Positions 10,344 to 20,057 of a DNA stretch of 64,000 nt are shown here, piece by piece. Both the position numbers and the translations under genes were made by a program. The notes under the pieces were generated by a model. The model had not been told where the DNA came from and searched no databases. It was given only the letters and a program-made list of their open reading frames with translations. This DNA is from Methanomassiliicoccaceae archaeon (GTDB taxonomy: Archaea; Thermoplasmatota; Thermoplasmata; Methanomassiliicoccales; Methanomethylophilaceae), in the NCBI GenBank assembly GCA_003560875.1, contig PWJQ01000057.1:1-64000 (forward strand), in the 5' to 3' direction. How positions within the stretch are numbered: the first letter of the stretch is position 1; every line of letters starts with the position of its first letter.

Positions 10344-11759
10344 ATGAAGATGCTCATCGGAGGGGCATGGTCGGAGGGTTCCGGCGGAGATGTCATCAAG
10401 GTCACAAACCCCAGTGACCTGACCACGGTGGACACCGTGCCTTCCGGGGATGCCGACGACATATCGGCAGCGGTCGATGCCGCCCAGGACGCGTTCGTGG
10501 AATGGTCGGCCGTTCCGGCACGGGAAAGAGGGATGGTCCTCCGCCTGGTAGCGGAACGCGTCAGGGCCTCCGTGGATGAGCTCGCCACCCTTTTGACCAG
10601 GGAACAGGGCAAACCCTTTCTGGAGTCGAAGGGCGAGTTCTTGGGATTCGCCAACGTCCTCGATTATCACGCATCCGTATCGGGGACCTTACACGGTAAG
10701 ACCCTTGAGCTCCAGGGCATAGGGGACGGTTTGACCTTGCGGGAGCCGTTGGGCGTCTGCGGAGCGATAATACCGTGGAACATGCCCGTCCTCATAATGG
10801 CCTGGAAGGCCGCTCCCGCCCTGGTGACCGGGAATACCTTGGTGATTAAGCCCGCCAGCGACGCCCCGCTGTCCTGTCTCCGCCTAGCGTCCATACTTCA
10901 GGATTCGGGCGTTCCGGACGGTGCGATCAACATTGTCACCGGCGGAGGGATCGAGGCCGGGGAACCGTTGGCATTCCATCCCGGGGTGCGGAAACTCTCA
11001 TTCACCGGCGCATCATCCACCGGGAAGCGGGTGGCGAGCGTCGCGGCGCCGACGCTGAAAAGGATGACCCTCGAATTGGGAGGGAGCGACCCGGCCATCG
11101 TCTGCAGCGATGCGGACATCGAAAAGACCGCAGAGGGGATAATTGCCGCCCGTTTCTACAACTGCGGACAGGCCTGCACCTCCTTGAAGAGGTTGTATGT
11201 GATGGATGAGGTGGCCGACACTCTGGCGAAGAGGCTGGTCGACAAAGCCTCGTCATTGAAGATGGACGATGGCCTGCGGGAGGGAACGAGGCTCGGACCA
11301 TTGGTCAACGCCTCGCAACAGGAGGCGATGGGGAGGTTCATGAAGGACCTCGGCGATAGGGATCAAGGTACCGTCCTCTGCGGAGGCGAAGCCCCCGAGA
11401 GGATGGGTCACTTCTTCCCGGCGACGGTCGTGGATCATACCGATCCCGATTCCAGGATGATGCGCGAAGAGCTTTTCGGTCCGATCCTGCCCATCGTGAG
11501 GGTGGGCGACCTCGACGAGGCTTTGGAGATGGCCAACCGGAGCCCCTACGGATTGGGAGCGTCCATCTGGTCCCAGGACCTGAGGACGGTGCGCAGGTGC
11601 ATCAAGGAGTTCCGGACGGGGATGGTGTGGGTGAACACCCACCTGCGCGTGCCGGTGGAGGCTCCCTTCGGCGGTGTCGGCGACAGCGGCCTGGGCCGTG
11701 AGAACGGCACCGAGTCTTTGGATTCCTATCTGGAATGGAAGACCGTCATCCTGGGCTGA
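10344..11759 (+). CDS. Aldehyde dehydrogenase superfamily protein
   Basis: LTREQGKP, IPWNMPVLIMAWKAAPAL, FTGASSTGKRVA, LELGGSDPAIV, NCGQACTS. Confidence 0.92.
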   Translation: MKMLIGGAWSEGSGGDVIKVTNPSDLTTVDTVPSGDADDISAAVDAAQDAFVEWSAVPARERGMVLRLVAERVRASVDELATLLTREQGKPFLESKGEFLGFANVLDYHASVSGTLHGKTLELQGIGDGLTLREPLGVCGAIIPWNMPVLIMAWKAAPALVTGNTLVIKPASDAPLSCLRLASILQDSGVPDGAINIVTGGGIEAGEPLAFHPGVRKLSFTGASSTGKRVASVAAPTLKRMTLELGGSDPAIVCSDADIEKTAEGIIAARFYNCGQACTSLKRLYVMDEVADTLAKRLVDKASSLKMDDGLREGTRLGPLVNASQQEAMGRFMKDLGDRDQGTVLCGGEAPERMGHFFPATVVDHTDPDSRMMREELFGPILPIVRVGDLDEALEMANRSPYGLGASIWSQDLRTVRRCIKEFRTGMVWVNTHLRVPVEAPFGGVGDSGLGRENGTESLDSYLEWKTVILG

Positions 11760-11802
11760 CCATCATTTTTTTATGTTGGTTGACTATAGTCGCGGCGGTA
11801 AC

Positions 11803-13110
11803 ATGGCCTTCCCAGTTAGAGACACCGCGACCATATGCATAGAGGACGGCGAAGTGACCGTCAAGGGTTGGATACAGGAGATAAGGAACCTCGGCGGGAT
11901 ATCCTTCATCGTCATACGCGACCGCTGCGGCACTTTGCAGGTCACCGCTCCCAAGAAGAAGGTGGACCCGGCTCTGTTCGAGGAGCTCACCACCCTACCC
12001 CGGGAAACGGTGGTCTCGGTGAGCGGGGAGGTCAAGGCGAGCAACCAGACCGACCTCGGTCTGGAGCTGATACCTTCGGCCTTGGAGGTACACTCCATCG
12101 CCGGAACCCCTTTGCCTTTGGGAGTCGTCGACAAGGTAAACGTGGAGTTCGACACCCGCCTCAACAGCCGTTTCATGGACCTGCGTAAACCGGAGGTCAG
12201 GGCGGTGTTCGCATTGAAATCAATGTTGTGCGAACTCATCGCCGAGGCCATGAGGATGTATGGCTTCAGTGAGGTCCATACCCCCAAGATGGTCGCATCC
12301 GGTGCCGAGGGCGGTGCCACTCTCTTCCCGGTGGAATACTTCGGCAAAAAGGCCTACTTGGCACAGAGCCCGCAGCTGTACAAGCAGATGCTCATGTCCA
12401 CCGGCATGGACCGCGTGTGGGAGATGGCCCCTGCGTTCCGGGCCGAGCACTCCAACACCGTCAGGCATGTTTCCGAGTTCATATCATTCGACGGCGAGAT
12501 GGCTTGGATAGACGACCAGAAGGATGTCATGGAGGTCATGGAGGCCGTCATGCAGCACACCATAGCCGGCATGATGGAACGTGGACGCCCCTTACTTGAG
12601 ATCCTGCAGAAGGAGATAACCCTTCCCAAGACACCGTATCCGGTGCTGACTTATTCGGACTGCATTGGAAGACTGCAGAAGGAGGGTATGGAGATATCCG
12701 AAGGCGACGACCTCGGTACCGAGGGTGAGAGGGTCATCGGCGAGATGATGGCCGCCGAAGGATATGACATGTACTGGATCATCGAGTACCCCACTGTGGA
12801 GAAGCCGTTCTACATCATGGAGAAGGACGGTACGCCCTACTCGCACTCCTTCGACCTCGACTACCGCGGACAGGAGATCTCATCCGGAGGCCAGAGGGAG
12901 CACCGCTATGACGTGCTCGTCTCCCGACTGGAGGAGAAGGGCCTGGACCCCGATTCATTCTCGTCCTATCTGGACGCGTTCCGCTACGGTATGCCTCCGC
13001 ACGGAGGATGGGGTATCGGAGTGGAGAGGCTCCTGGTGAAGATGCTGGGCCTAGGCAACATCCGGGAGGCCATACTGTTCCCGCGTGACATGCATCGTCT
13101 GTCACCCTGA
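11803..13110 (+). CDS. aspS: Aspartyl-tRNA synthetase (archaeal type)
   Basis: GWIQEIRNLGGISFIVIRDRCGTLQVT, class II motifs FRAEHSNTVRHVSEF and GIGVERLL; ATG at 11803 preferred over ORF start. Confidence 0.95.
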   Translation: MAFPVRDTATICIEDGEVTVKGWIQEIRNLGGISFIVIRDRCGTLQVTAPKKKVDPALFEELTTLPRETVVSVSGEVKASNQTDLGLELIPSALEVHSIAGTPLPLGVVDKVNVEFDTRLNSRFMDLRKPEVRAVFALKSMLCELIAEAMRMYGFSEVHTPKMVASGAEGGATLFPVEYFGKKAYLAQSPQLYKQMLMSTGMDRVWEMAPAFRAEHSNTVRHVSEFISFDGEMAWIDDQKDVMEVMEAVMQHTIAGMMERGRPLLEILQKEITLPKTPYPVLTYSDCIGRLQKEGMEISEGDDLGTEGERVIGEMMAAEGYDMYWIIEYPTVEKPFYIMEKDGTPYSHSFDLDYRGQEISSGGQREHRYDVLVSRLEEKGLDPDSFSSYLDAFRYGMPPHGGWGIGVERLLVKMLGLGNIREAILFPRDMHRLSP

Positions 13111-13166
13111 ACACTTTCAGCTCACCCAGGGTCAAGGATATTTAATCGCTACTACGTTCCAGTGGC

Positions 13167-13691
13167 ATGGGAGATAACTACGAGCGTGAGCTCAAGAGCA
13201 TCCTCGGCGCTGACGAAAAGGCGTTGCTCAGGATGCTGAAGAGCTGCTCGTCGGAGGAGCGGGACGGTTATTCATCGATCAGTAAGAACCCTTTCATGGT
13301 CGTTCGCGCGGCCGGTTCTCTAGGCTCGGACCTGGTGGCCATGCGTTGGGACATATCATTCCCCATCGAGGTCAAATCCTCCATCCATGACGTCCTCCGC
13401 TTCAGTCAGGGCCCGCAGCTCATGGAGCAGGCCGACCGGATGTCCGAGGCCTGCGCCAAGGCGGGTCTGATACCGGTGTACGCCTTTCGACTCAAGGGTT
13501 TCCGCGGAGACCCCTGGCGTCTGTTCTCACTACCGCTTGACAACGGCCTCAAGGGTCGGCACGCACTGATCTCCCGCCACATACCGGAAATGGAGAAAAA
13601 CGGGAACGGCAATTACATAATGCGTTGGAAGGACGGGATGAAACTATCGTCCTTCATATCCTACCTGGAGTTCCTGCGGACGGAGGAGTGA
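13167..13691 (+). CDS. Holliday-junction resolvase-like (Hjc family) nuclease
   Basis: NYEREL, VVRAAGSLGSDLVAM, PIEVKSS resembles the Hjc active site. Confidence 0.65.
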   Translation: MGDNYERELKSILGADEKALLRMLKSCSSEERDGYSSISKNPFMVVRAAGSLGSDLVAMRWDISFPIEVKSSIHDVLRFSQGPQLMEQADRMSEACAKAGLIPVYAFRLKGFRGDPWRLFSLPLDNGLKGRHALISRHIPEMEKNGNGNYIMRWKDGMKLSSFISYLEFLRTEE

Positions 13692-13826
13692 GGGGCCGTC
13701 AGCACTCATAGGGCTCATCATCTGTCAGCCGAGTTTCTCCTCATCCGGCCTCCTCAGCTCTCCAGAGGATGCGGTTGATTAAAGCTTTACCCTCTACTTT
13801 AAGAGTCGACGACCTATTCACAAACG

Positions 13827-14447
13827 ATGATAGAAGCCGCCTTCCTGTTCCTGGTGATGGTCGTTCTGATATCACTCAGCGGAGTTCTGATGCCGGGGCC
13901 TAATATGGCAGTGGTCATCGGCAGGGGCGTTGGGGACCGTTTCGCAGGGGCGAGGGTGTCAGTAGGACATGCGATGGTGGAGGTGCCTCTCATCGTCGCC
14001 TTGTTCCTCGGTTTTGACTCCCTCCGCAACACCGACGTGATAACCGTCATCGCGATATTGGGCGGGTCGTTGCTGATCATCACCGGACTACAGGCCCTGC
14101 GCGACCGCCATCAGGTATTACGGGTGGCCGCCTCCCGAGGCGGTTCGACCGTTGCCCTCGGAGTAATCACCAGCGTGTCCAACCCTTATTGGTGGCTGTG
14201 GTGGGCGACGATCGGTGCGGCACTGATCGCCTCCGGCACCGCGTTCGGGACGTGGATGCTCCCCGCCTTCATCATAGCCCACTTGGGAGTCGATCTGGTA
14301 TGCTTACAGGGAATATCGATGACCATGTCGGCCACCGCTGACCGGTTGGATCCCGGATGGTTGAAGTGGGCGGCCATGGTGTCCGGCAGCATAATGCTGT
14401 TCTTCGGCGCCTACTTCCTCAGCGACGGTCTGCTATCGCTCATCTGA
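13827..14447 (+). CDS. LysE/RhtB-family transporter
   Basis: MPGPNMAVVIGRGVGDRFAGARVSVGHA and multiple TM helices. Confidence 0.85.
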   Translation: MIEAAFLFLVMVVLISLSGVLMPGPNMAVVIGRGVGDRFAGARVSVGHAMVEVPLIVALFLGFDSLRNTDVITVIAILGGSLLIITGLQALRDRHQVLRVAASRGGSTVALGVITSVSNPYWWLWWATIGAALIASGTAFGTWMLPAFIIAHLGVDLVCLQGISMTMSATADRLDPGWLKWAAMVSGSIMLFFGAYFLSDGLLSLI

Positions 14448-15336
14448 GCGATATCATCCTCTCCAAGGGACGGCGGGCGGCCTCGATGACCTCATCATCC
14501 AGCAGCAGCTCGGGGCCCTCGTTCTCGAGTGCCTTCAGCACCGACCTCGTGTCGGTCATCTTCATCGGCGGGCAGACGGCGACGTCGGGGACATGGAACT
14601 TCTTCAGTGGACTGTCCCGGCGCAGACGGTATAACAGCCCGCGCTCGGTGAGTACGATGAACTCCTTAGCCTTGGAATCAGCGGCATAATCCAGCATCTG
14701 GGAGGTGGAACCGACCATATCGGCCATCTCCAGGACCTCAGGACGGCACTCCGGATGGGCCATGACGACCGCGGAAGGGAATTCCGCCCTCATATCCTCG
14801 ACCATCTGCAGAGTGAAAGCCTGATGGGTGGGGCAGAAGCCCTCCCAGAGACGAATCGTTACGCCGGTCTTTCCAGCCACGTAAGCCCCGAGGTTCTGAT
14901 CGGGCACGAATATGACCTCCTCACCCTTCAAGGACTCTATCACCTTGACAGCGTTCGCGGAAGTGCAGCAGATGTCCATCTTGGCCTTGGCGGCGGCGCT
15001 GGTGTTCACGTAACCGACCACCTTGGCGCTCGGTGTCGCCTTCTTGGCCTCCTCCAACTGCGATGGACTGCACATGTTGGCCATCGGGCACACTGCATCC
15101 GCCTCGGGCATTATGACCTTCTTTTCAGGGTTGAGGATCTTGGCGCTCTCCGCCATGAACGTGACACCGCAGAAGATTATGATGGGCTCGGTGACCTCTG
15201 AGGCCTTTATGGCCAGGCCCAATGAGTCTCCGACGAAATCCGCAATCTCCTGCACCTCGTCGAGGCAATAATTGTGGGCTAGTACCACAGCTCCCTTCTC
15301 CTCCTTGAGCTGTTGAATGCGGTCTCTGACGTTCAT
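14440..15336 (-). CDS. nadA: Quinolinate synthase A
   Basis: VLAHNYCLDEVQEIADFVGDSLGLA, FCGVTFMAESAKILNPEKKV, MAHPECRPEV. Confidence 0.95.
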   Translation of the reverse strand: MNVRDRIQQLKEEKGAVVLAHNYCLDEVQEIADFVGDSLGLAIKASEVTEPIIIFCGVTFMAESAKILNPEKKVIMPEADAVCPMANMCSPSQLEEAKKATPSAKVVGYVNTSAAAKAKMDICCTSANAVKVIESLKGEEVIFVPDQNLGAYVAGKTGVTIRLWEGFCPTHQAFTLQMVEDMRAEFPSAVVMAHPECRPEVLEMADMVGSTSQMLDYAADSKAKEFIVLTERGLLYRLRRDSPLKKFHVPDVAVCPPMKMTDTRSVLKALENEGPELLLDDEVIEAARRPLERMISLR

Positions 15337-15510
15337 CAGACTCCTCAGAGGATGAATCGTTTAAAAAAGTTTTGAGATTGTCGCCACCGATGTGTTGACC
15401 ACTGGCTCACAAAAAACGGATAGTTGACGACCTCCAGATGATTTATTTCTTCTAGATGGGGCTGTCAACTATTATATAGTTTGAGATTTGTGAATTACTT
15501 AGGTGTTCCT

Positions 15511-16497
15511 ATGATACTCAATAGAAAATTACTGACGAAGGTGTCGATCTTGGCCATAGCGGCCCTGATGATCAGTGCCTTCGTGGTCACGGTACCGATG
15601 AGTTCCGAGGCCAGCTACAACGACGGAGGTTCGGGGACGGAAGTGGATCCGTACATCATAAAAACGATTGAAGAACTGCAGGCAATGAACGACGACCTGT
15701 CAGCGTATTATGAGTTGGGCGGCTTCATCCTTGCTGAAGGTGAGGCGTTCACACCGATCGGTAACGAGACCCATCCGTTCACAGGTTCGTTCGATGGCAG
15801 TGGCTATCTGATATTGAATGTATCCATCAGCTCCACTGAGGATTATGTCGGCCTCTTCGGCCATGTGGGAGCGGACGCGGTCATCAAGGAAGTGGGTCTG
15901 GAGATGATCAATGTCACTGCTGAGGACAATGCTAAGGTCGGTGGTCTCGTCGGCCATAACTCCGGTACCATATCGGAGTCCTTCGTGACCGGCTTGGTCG
16001 GCGGTAACGAATCCGTGGGCGGTCTCGTGGGTTGGAATGAGGGCGTAATCATCAACTGCTTCTCACTGGCCGTTGTCGGCGGATATGATACCGTCGGAGG
16101 TCTCGTGGGTTGGAACGGTGGTGAGGTGAACAGGACCTATGCCGCTGGAGAAGTCATAAACTACAGCAACGGTGGCGGCTTGATCGGCATGGATGTCGGG
16201 GGCGACGTCGTAGCATCCTATTACGACAACGAGACCACGAATCTCACCGTCTCTGACGGCGGATACGGAAGGAACACCACCGAGATGATGAACGAAACAA
16301 CCTTCGTGGATTGGGACTTCGAGGACGTATGGAGGATCAATGAGGGAGAATCCTATCCCCGTCTTAAGGCTCTGCTGACCCTCGGCGACATCGAGGACGT
16401 TATTAAGGGCATCCTGGATGATGTCTGTAACTCGGCCGGTGTGATACTCTTCATAGGCGGTGTGGCTATAGTCAGCTCCCGCAGGAAGAAGGCCTGA
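15511..16497 (+). CDS. Secreted, C-terminally anchored GLUG-repeat surface protein
   Basis: Signal peptide; repeated VGGLVGxNxG units; C-terminal TM followed by SRRKKA; GGTG upstream of ATG 15511. Confidence 0.75.
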   Translation: MILNRKLLTKVSILAIAALMISAFVVTVPMSSEASYNDGGSGTEVDPYIIKTIEELQAMNDDLSAYYELGGFILAEGEAFTPIGNETHPFTGSFDGSGYLILNVSISSTEDYVGLFGHVGADAVIKEVGLEMINVTAEDNAKVGGLVGHNSGTISESFVTGLVGGNESVGGLVGWNEGVIINCFSLAVVGGYDTVGGLVGWNGGEVNRTYAAGEVINYSNGGGLIGMDVGGDVVASYYDNETTNLTVSDGGYGRNTTEMMNETTFVDWDFEDVWRINEGESYPRLKALLTLGDIEDVIKGILDDVCNSAGVILFIGGVAIVSSRRKKA

Positions 16498-16506
16498 AAC
16501 CACAAC

Positions 16507-16541
16507 ACCCGTCCTTGCGGACGGGTTGACTCATTTTTTTT
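16507..16541 (+). terminator. Hairpin plus T-run after the GLUG gene
   Basis: ACCCGTCC-TTGC-GGACGGGT (8-bp stem) followed closely by TTTTTTTT. Confidence 0.75.
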
Positions 16542-16599
16542 CCATCACTCCTGCCTATAGACAAATCGTTTTTCTATTAACAGGTGATATCCAGGAGCG

Positions 16600-16986
16600 A
16601 TGAGCGAAAAAGAGGGGAGGGCGGATTCATACTTTCGATGCACCGAAAGCGAAAGGGCCGCCTTCGAGGCTGGGATCAAGTTAGCCACCGTGTACCATCA
16701 ATTCGTAGGCACCCCGTTCAACATGAGTAGCGTTGACAACTTGGAGAGGGCCATAGAGTCTGCGGTCGGTGTTCAGCCCTATGTGGAGAGCGTGAAGGTC
16801 GGTATAGACCGTGATTCTATCCCGGTAGGCGACGATGTTTTCGCATACTCATCGTTGACCGGGGAGATGCTGACGATCGAATTGAGAATGAGGTTCAAGG
16901 GCACCAGGCTTACTGCGGGGATGAGATACATTCCCGAACTGGATTATCCTCTCATGTTCATCAAGGATGTTGAATCGGGTGAATGA
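16600..16986 (+). CDS. mptD: MptD-like archaeal dihydroneopterin aldolase family protein
   Basis: YFRCTESERAAFEAGIKLATVYHQFVGTPF resembles the MJ1585/MptD family. Confidence 0.65.
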   Translation: MSEKEGRADSYFRCTESERAAFEAGIKLATVYHQFVGTPFNMSSVDNLERAIESAVGVQPYVESVKVGIDRDSIPVGDDVFAYSSLTGEMLTIELRMRFKGTRLTAGMRYIPELDYPLMFIKDVESGE

Positions 16987-17068
16987 CCGGTTCGAAGTTC
17001 TAATCCATGATTTTATTAATCAATAACTATATTCGGTATAACACGATATTGAATGTTTTCTATGTACG

Positions 17069-17623
17069 GTGGAGATGATGGTCGCTAACAACAAGATTGG
17101 TATAACTGGGCTTCCGGGAGCGGGCAAGACCCATGCATTGATGAGGGTCATGGAGATGCTTGCGGAGGAGGAGTTGACTATCGGCGGCATGATCACTGAG
17201 CCAATCGTCGACGGTCGGAGGCGAATCGGTTTCACGGTGAAGGATTGGCTGACCTCCGAGACCAGTATCTTCGCCCACGTTGATATCGAGAGCAAGATAA
17301 TGGTCGGAAAATTGGGCATTGACCTCAAACGATTGGAGGATGTGGGGGTGAAAGCCATATTGCGCGCCTGTGATGAGACGGATGTCATAGTCATCGACGA
17401 GGTGGGCAAGATGGAGGTTGAGAGCCAGGCATTCATAGATGCCGTAAAAAAGGCCCTCGATACCGAGAAACCCATGCTGCTGACTCTGCACAAAAAATCT
17501 CGTAACCCTCTTCTCCAGGACATCAGGAGACGCGATGATGTACGTATCCTCGAGGTCACACCGACCAACAGGAACCTTCTTCCCTACAAGATAATCAGAC
17601 TCATGAACGGAGAAATCATGTGA
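17069..17623 (+). CDS. THEP1-type nucleoside-triphosphatase
   Basis: ITGLPGAGKTHALMR, VIVIDEVGKMEVESQAF. Confidence 0.85.
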   Translation: MEMMVANNKIGITGLPGAGKTHALMRVMEMLAEEELTIGGMITEPIVDGRRRIGFTVKDWLTSETSIFAHVDIESKIMVGKLGIDLKRLEDVGVKAILRACDETDVIVIDEVGKMEVESQAFIDAVKKALDTEKPMLLTLHKKSRNPLLQDIRRRDDVRILEVTPTNRNLLPYKIIRLMNGEIM

Positions 17624-18723
17624 CGTCCCATGTCGTCATAAAGGAAGGTCCGACTCATCTCGCAGTGCCGTCATTGCATTCAAGCGGCGGCCCCGGCACC
17701 AAAGGCCTCGATGTCTTTTACAACCGTCAGATGGCCTTCAACCGTGACGTCTCCATAATGTTCCTGCGTGCCCTGGGGTCAGGACTGAAGGTCGCTGACT
17801 GCATGGCCGCCACCGGCTCGAGGTCAGCGAGGATGGCCAACGAGGTTCCCGACATAGAGGTGGTCGCCAACGACATCGACCCTCGGTCGGGGGATTTCAT
17901 ACGGAAGAACATCGAACTCAACGGCCTGGACAACCTGAGGGTTAACAACCAGGACCTGGCATGTCTGCTCTCCGAGGAACGTTTCGATTACGTCGACATC
18001 GACCCTTTCGGATCGCCCATCCCCTACCTCCACTCCGCCATCAAGGGCGTGAGCCGCAACGGCATACTGGCCCTGACGGCCACTGACACCGCCCCCCTGG
18101 CCGGAGCGAGACGCGACAAGTGCGAGCGGAGATATCTGGCCCGCCCTTTGAAGTGGCCCTGCCACCATGAGTCGGGACTACGGATACTATTGGGGACGGT
18201 GGCCAGGGACCTGGCCCGTTTCGACAAGGGCATGGAGCCATTGCTGTCATTCTATTGCGACCACTACTTCCGTGTCTATGTGAGAGTAACTAAGGGCGCT
18301 GAGAGGGCGGACCGTACCCTGGCCCAGGTGGGTCATATGGCATACGACCGTCAAAGCCTGGTCAGGAGTGTGTCCCCCGATGCGCAGGGTCATCCCTACG
18401 GACCTTTGTGGTTAGGGCCCCTGCACGACCGTGGGCTGCTGGCGGATATGGAAGTCGGTCCGTCCCTGCAGGAGGCGGGAAGATGCTCCAAAATGCTCGC
18501 CCTGTGGAGGGAGGAGCTCGACACCCCCCTCTGTTATGAGGTGGCGGAAATCTCCTCGTACCTCAAGGTCTCACCGCCACGGATGGAGAAGCTACTGCAT
18601 TCCCTCTCCCGGAGAGGCCCCGCGAGCCGCAGTCACGTCTCCCCGACATGTTTCCGCACCGATCTTCCCTTGGAAGAGGTGTTGGATTCCTATCTTGAAG
18701 CCGCTCAAATTGACAACCTTTAA
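17620..18723 (+). CDS. trm1: tRNA (guanine26-N2)-dimethyltransferase Trm1
   Basis: VFYNRQMAFNRDVSI, ANDIDPRSGDFIRKN, DYVDIDPFGSPIPYL; GTG start overlaps previous TGA. Confidence 0.92.
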   Translation: MTSHVVIKEGPTHLAVPSLHSSGGPGTKGLDVFYNRQMAFNRDVSIMFLRALGSGLKVADCMAATGSRSARMANEVPDIEVVANDIDPRSGDFIRKNIELNGLDNLRVNNQDLACLLSEERFDYVDIDPFGSPIPYLHSAIKGVSRNGILALTATDTAPLAGARRDKCERRYLARPLKWPCHHESGLRILLGTVARDLARFDKGMEPLLSFYCDHYFRVYVRVTKGAERADRTLAQVGHMAYDRQSLVRSVSPDAQGHPYGPLWLGPLHDRGLLADMEVGPSLQEAGRCSKMLALWREELDTPLCYEVAEISSYLKVSPPRMEKLLHSLSRRGPASRSHVSPTCFRTDLPLEEVLDSYLEAAQIDNL

Positions 18724-18752
18724 TACCGTTGAATCAATCCCAAGTACCGAGC

Positions 18753-20057
18753 ATGAAAACACTCGCTATAATAGGTGCCCAGTGGGGTGACGAGGGCAAA
18801 GGGAAGATAACCGACTACCTGGCCCGGGACGCCGACACCATCGTGCGTTTCCAGGGGGGGAACAATGCCGGTCACACCATTCAGATAGATGACGAGGTGT
18901 TCAAGCTTCATCTTCTTCCCTCCGGAATCCTTAGGGGGGGCAAGACTGCTGTGATAGGCAACGGTGTCGTCGTAGACGCCGAAGGCCTACTGGAGGAGAT
19001 GCGCATCGTCGAGGAGTCCGGCAGGAGCCTCGACGGACTCCGTATATCGGACCGCGCCCATATCATCCTCAACTATCATCGGAAACTCGATGGCGCCGAG
19101 GAACGCCATCGCGGCGATAAGAGCGTGGGCACCACCAAACGGGGGATAGGACCTTGCTACCAGGACAAGATAGCGAGGAGCGGTTTCCGGACCTGTGACC
19201 TCCTGGAGGAGGATACCCTGCGTGAGAAGGTCCCCTCCGTGCTCAGAATGAAGAAGGAGCTCCTGGAGATGATGGGAGACTCCTGCGAATGCACCGACGA
19301 TATGTTGGTCGAGAGACTCCTGGGCTGGGGCGAGACCCTGGGACGGTATGTCTGCGATTCCTCCGTTCTGGTGAACGAGTCCATCGACAAGGGCGAGAAG
19401 GTCCTTTTCGAAGGGGCCCAGGGCATCATGCTGGACATCGATCACGGCACCTATCCTTTCGTAACATCATCCAACACCATCGGCGGGGCCATATGCACCG
19501 GCGCCGGCGTAGGGCCCAACCGCGTTTCCACTGTGCTCGGTTGCCTCAAGGCCTACATCACCCGTGTCGGTGAGGGGCCCATGCCCACCGAACTCTGCGA
19601 CGACATTGGCGCGTACATAATGAAGAAGGGAGGGGAGTTCGGCACCACCACCGGCCGCGGGCGACGCTGTGGATGGCTGGACCTCGTCATCGCCAAACAT
19701 GCAGTCCGCATCGGCGGCATAACATCCTGGGCGGTCACAAAGCTGGACGTGCTCAACGGGATGGAGACTCTGAAGGTCTGCACGCACTATGAGGTGGACG
19801 GGGAGCGCATCGATTATTTCCCCGCCTCATTGAGTAAACTCTCACGCCTGGAACCGGTCTACGTCGAGCTTCCAGGTTGGGAGGACTGGGGAGACTTCTC
19901 CGAGGATATTGCGGCTGCCGGTTACGACGGTCTGCCCAAGGAGCTCAAGGACTACGTCTCATTCATAGAAAAGGAGACCGCCCGACCCGCGGACATGATC
20001 AGCATAGGCAAGCGCCGTTCGGAGACCATAGACCGGCGTGGCGAATGGTGGGCCTAG
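18753..20057 (+). CDS. purA: Adenylosuccinate synthetase
   Basis: IIGAQWGDEGKGKITDYLA, QGGNNAGHT, TTGRGRRCGWLD; ATG 18753. Confidence 0.96.
   Translation: MKTLAIIGAQWGDEGKGKITDYLARDADTIVRFQGGNNAGHTIQIDDEVFKLHLLPSGILRGGKTAVIGNGVVVDAEGLLEEMRIVEESGRSLDGLRISDRAHIILNYHRKLDGAEERHRGDKSVGTTKRGIGPCYQDKIARSGFRTCDLLEEDTLREKVPSVLRMKKELLEMMGDSCECTDDMLVERLLGWGETLGRYVCDSSVLVNESIDKGEKVLFEGAQGIMLDIDHGTYPFVTSSNTIGGAICTGAGVGPNRVSTVLGCLKAYITRVGEGPMPTELCDDIGAYIMKKGGEFGTTTGRGRRCGWLDLVIAKHAVRIGGITSWAVTKLDVLNGMETLKVCTHYEVDGERIDYFPASLSKLSRLEPVYVELPGWEDWGDFSEDIAAAGYDGLPKELKDYVSFIEKETARPADMISIGKRRSETIDRRGEWWA

Noticed and set aside
11782-11791. GACTATAGTC palindrome upstream of aspS
   Set aside because: Only 10 bp with no additional context; chance is plausible.
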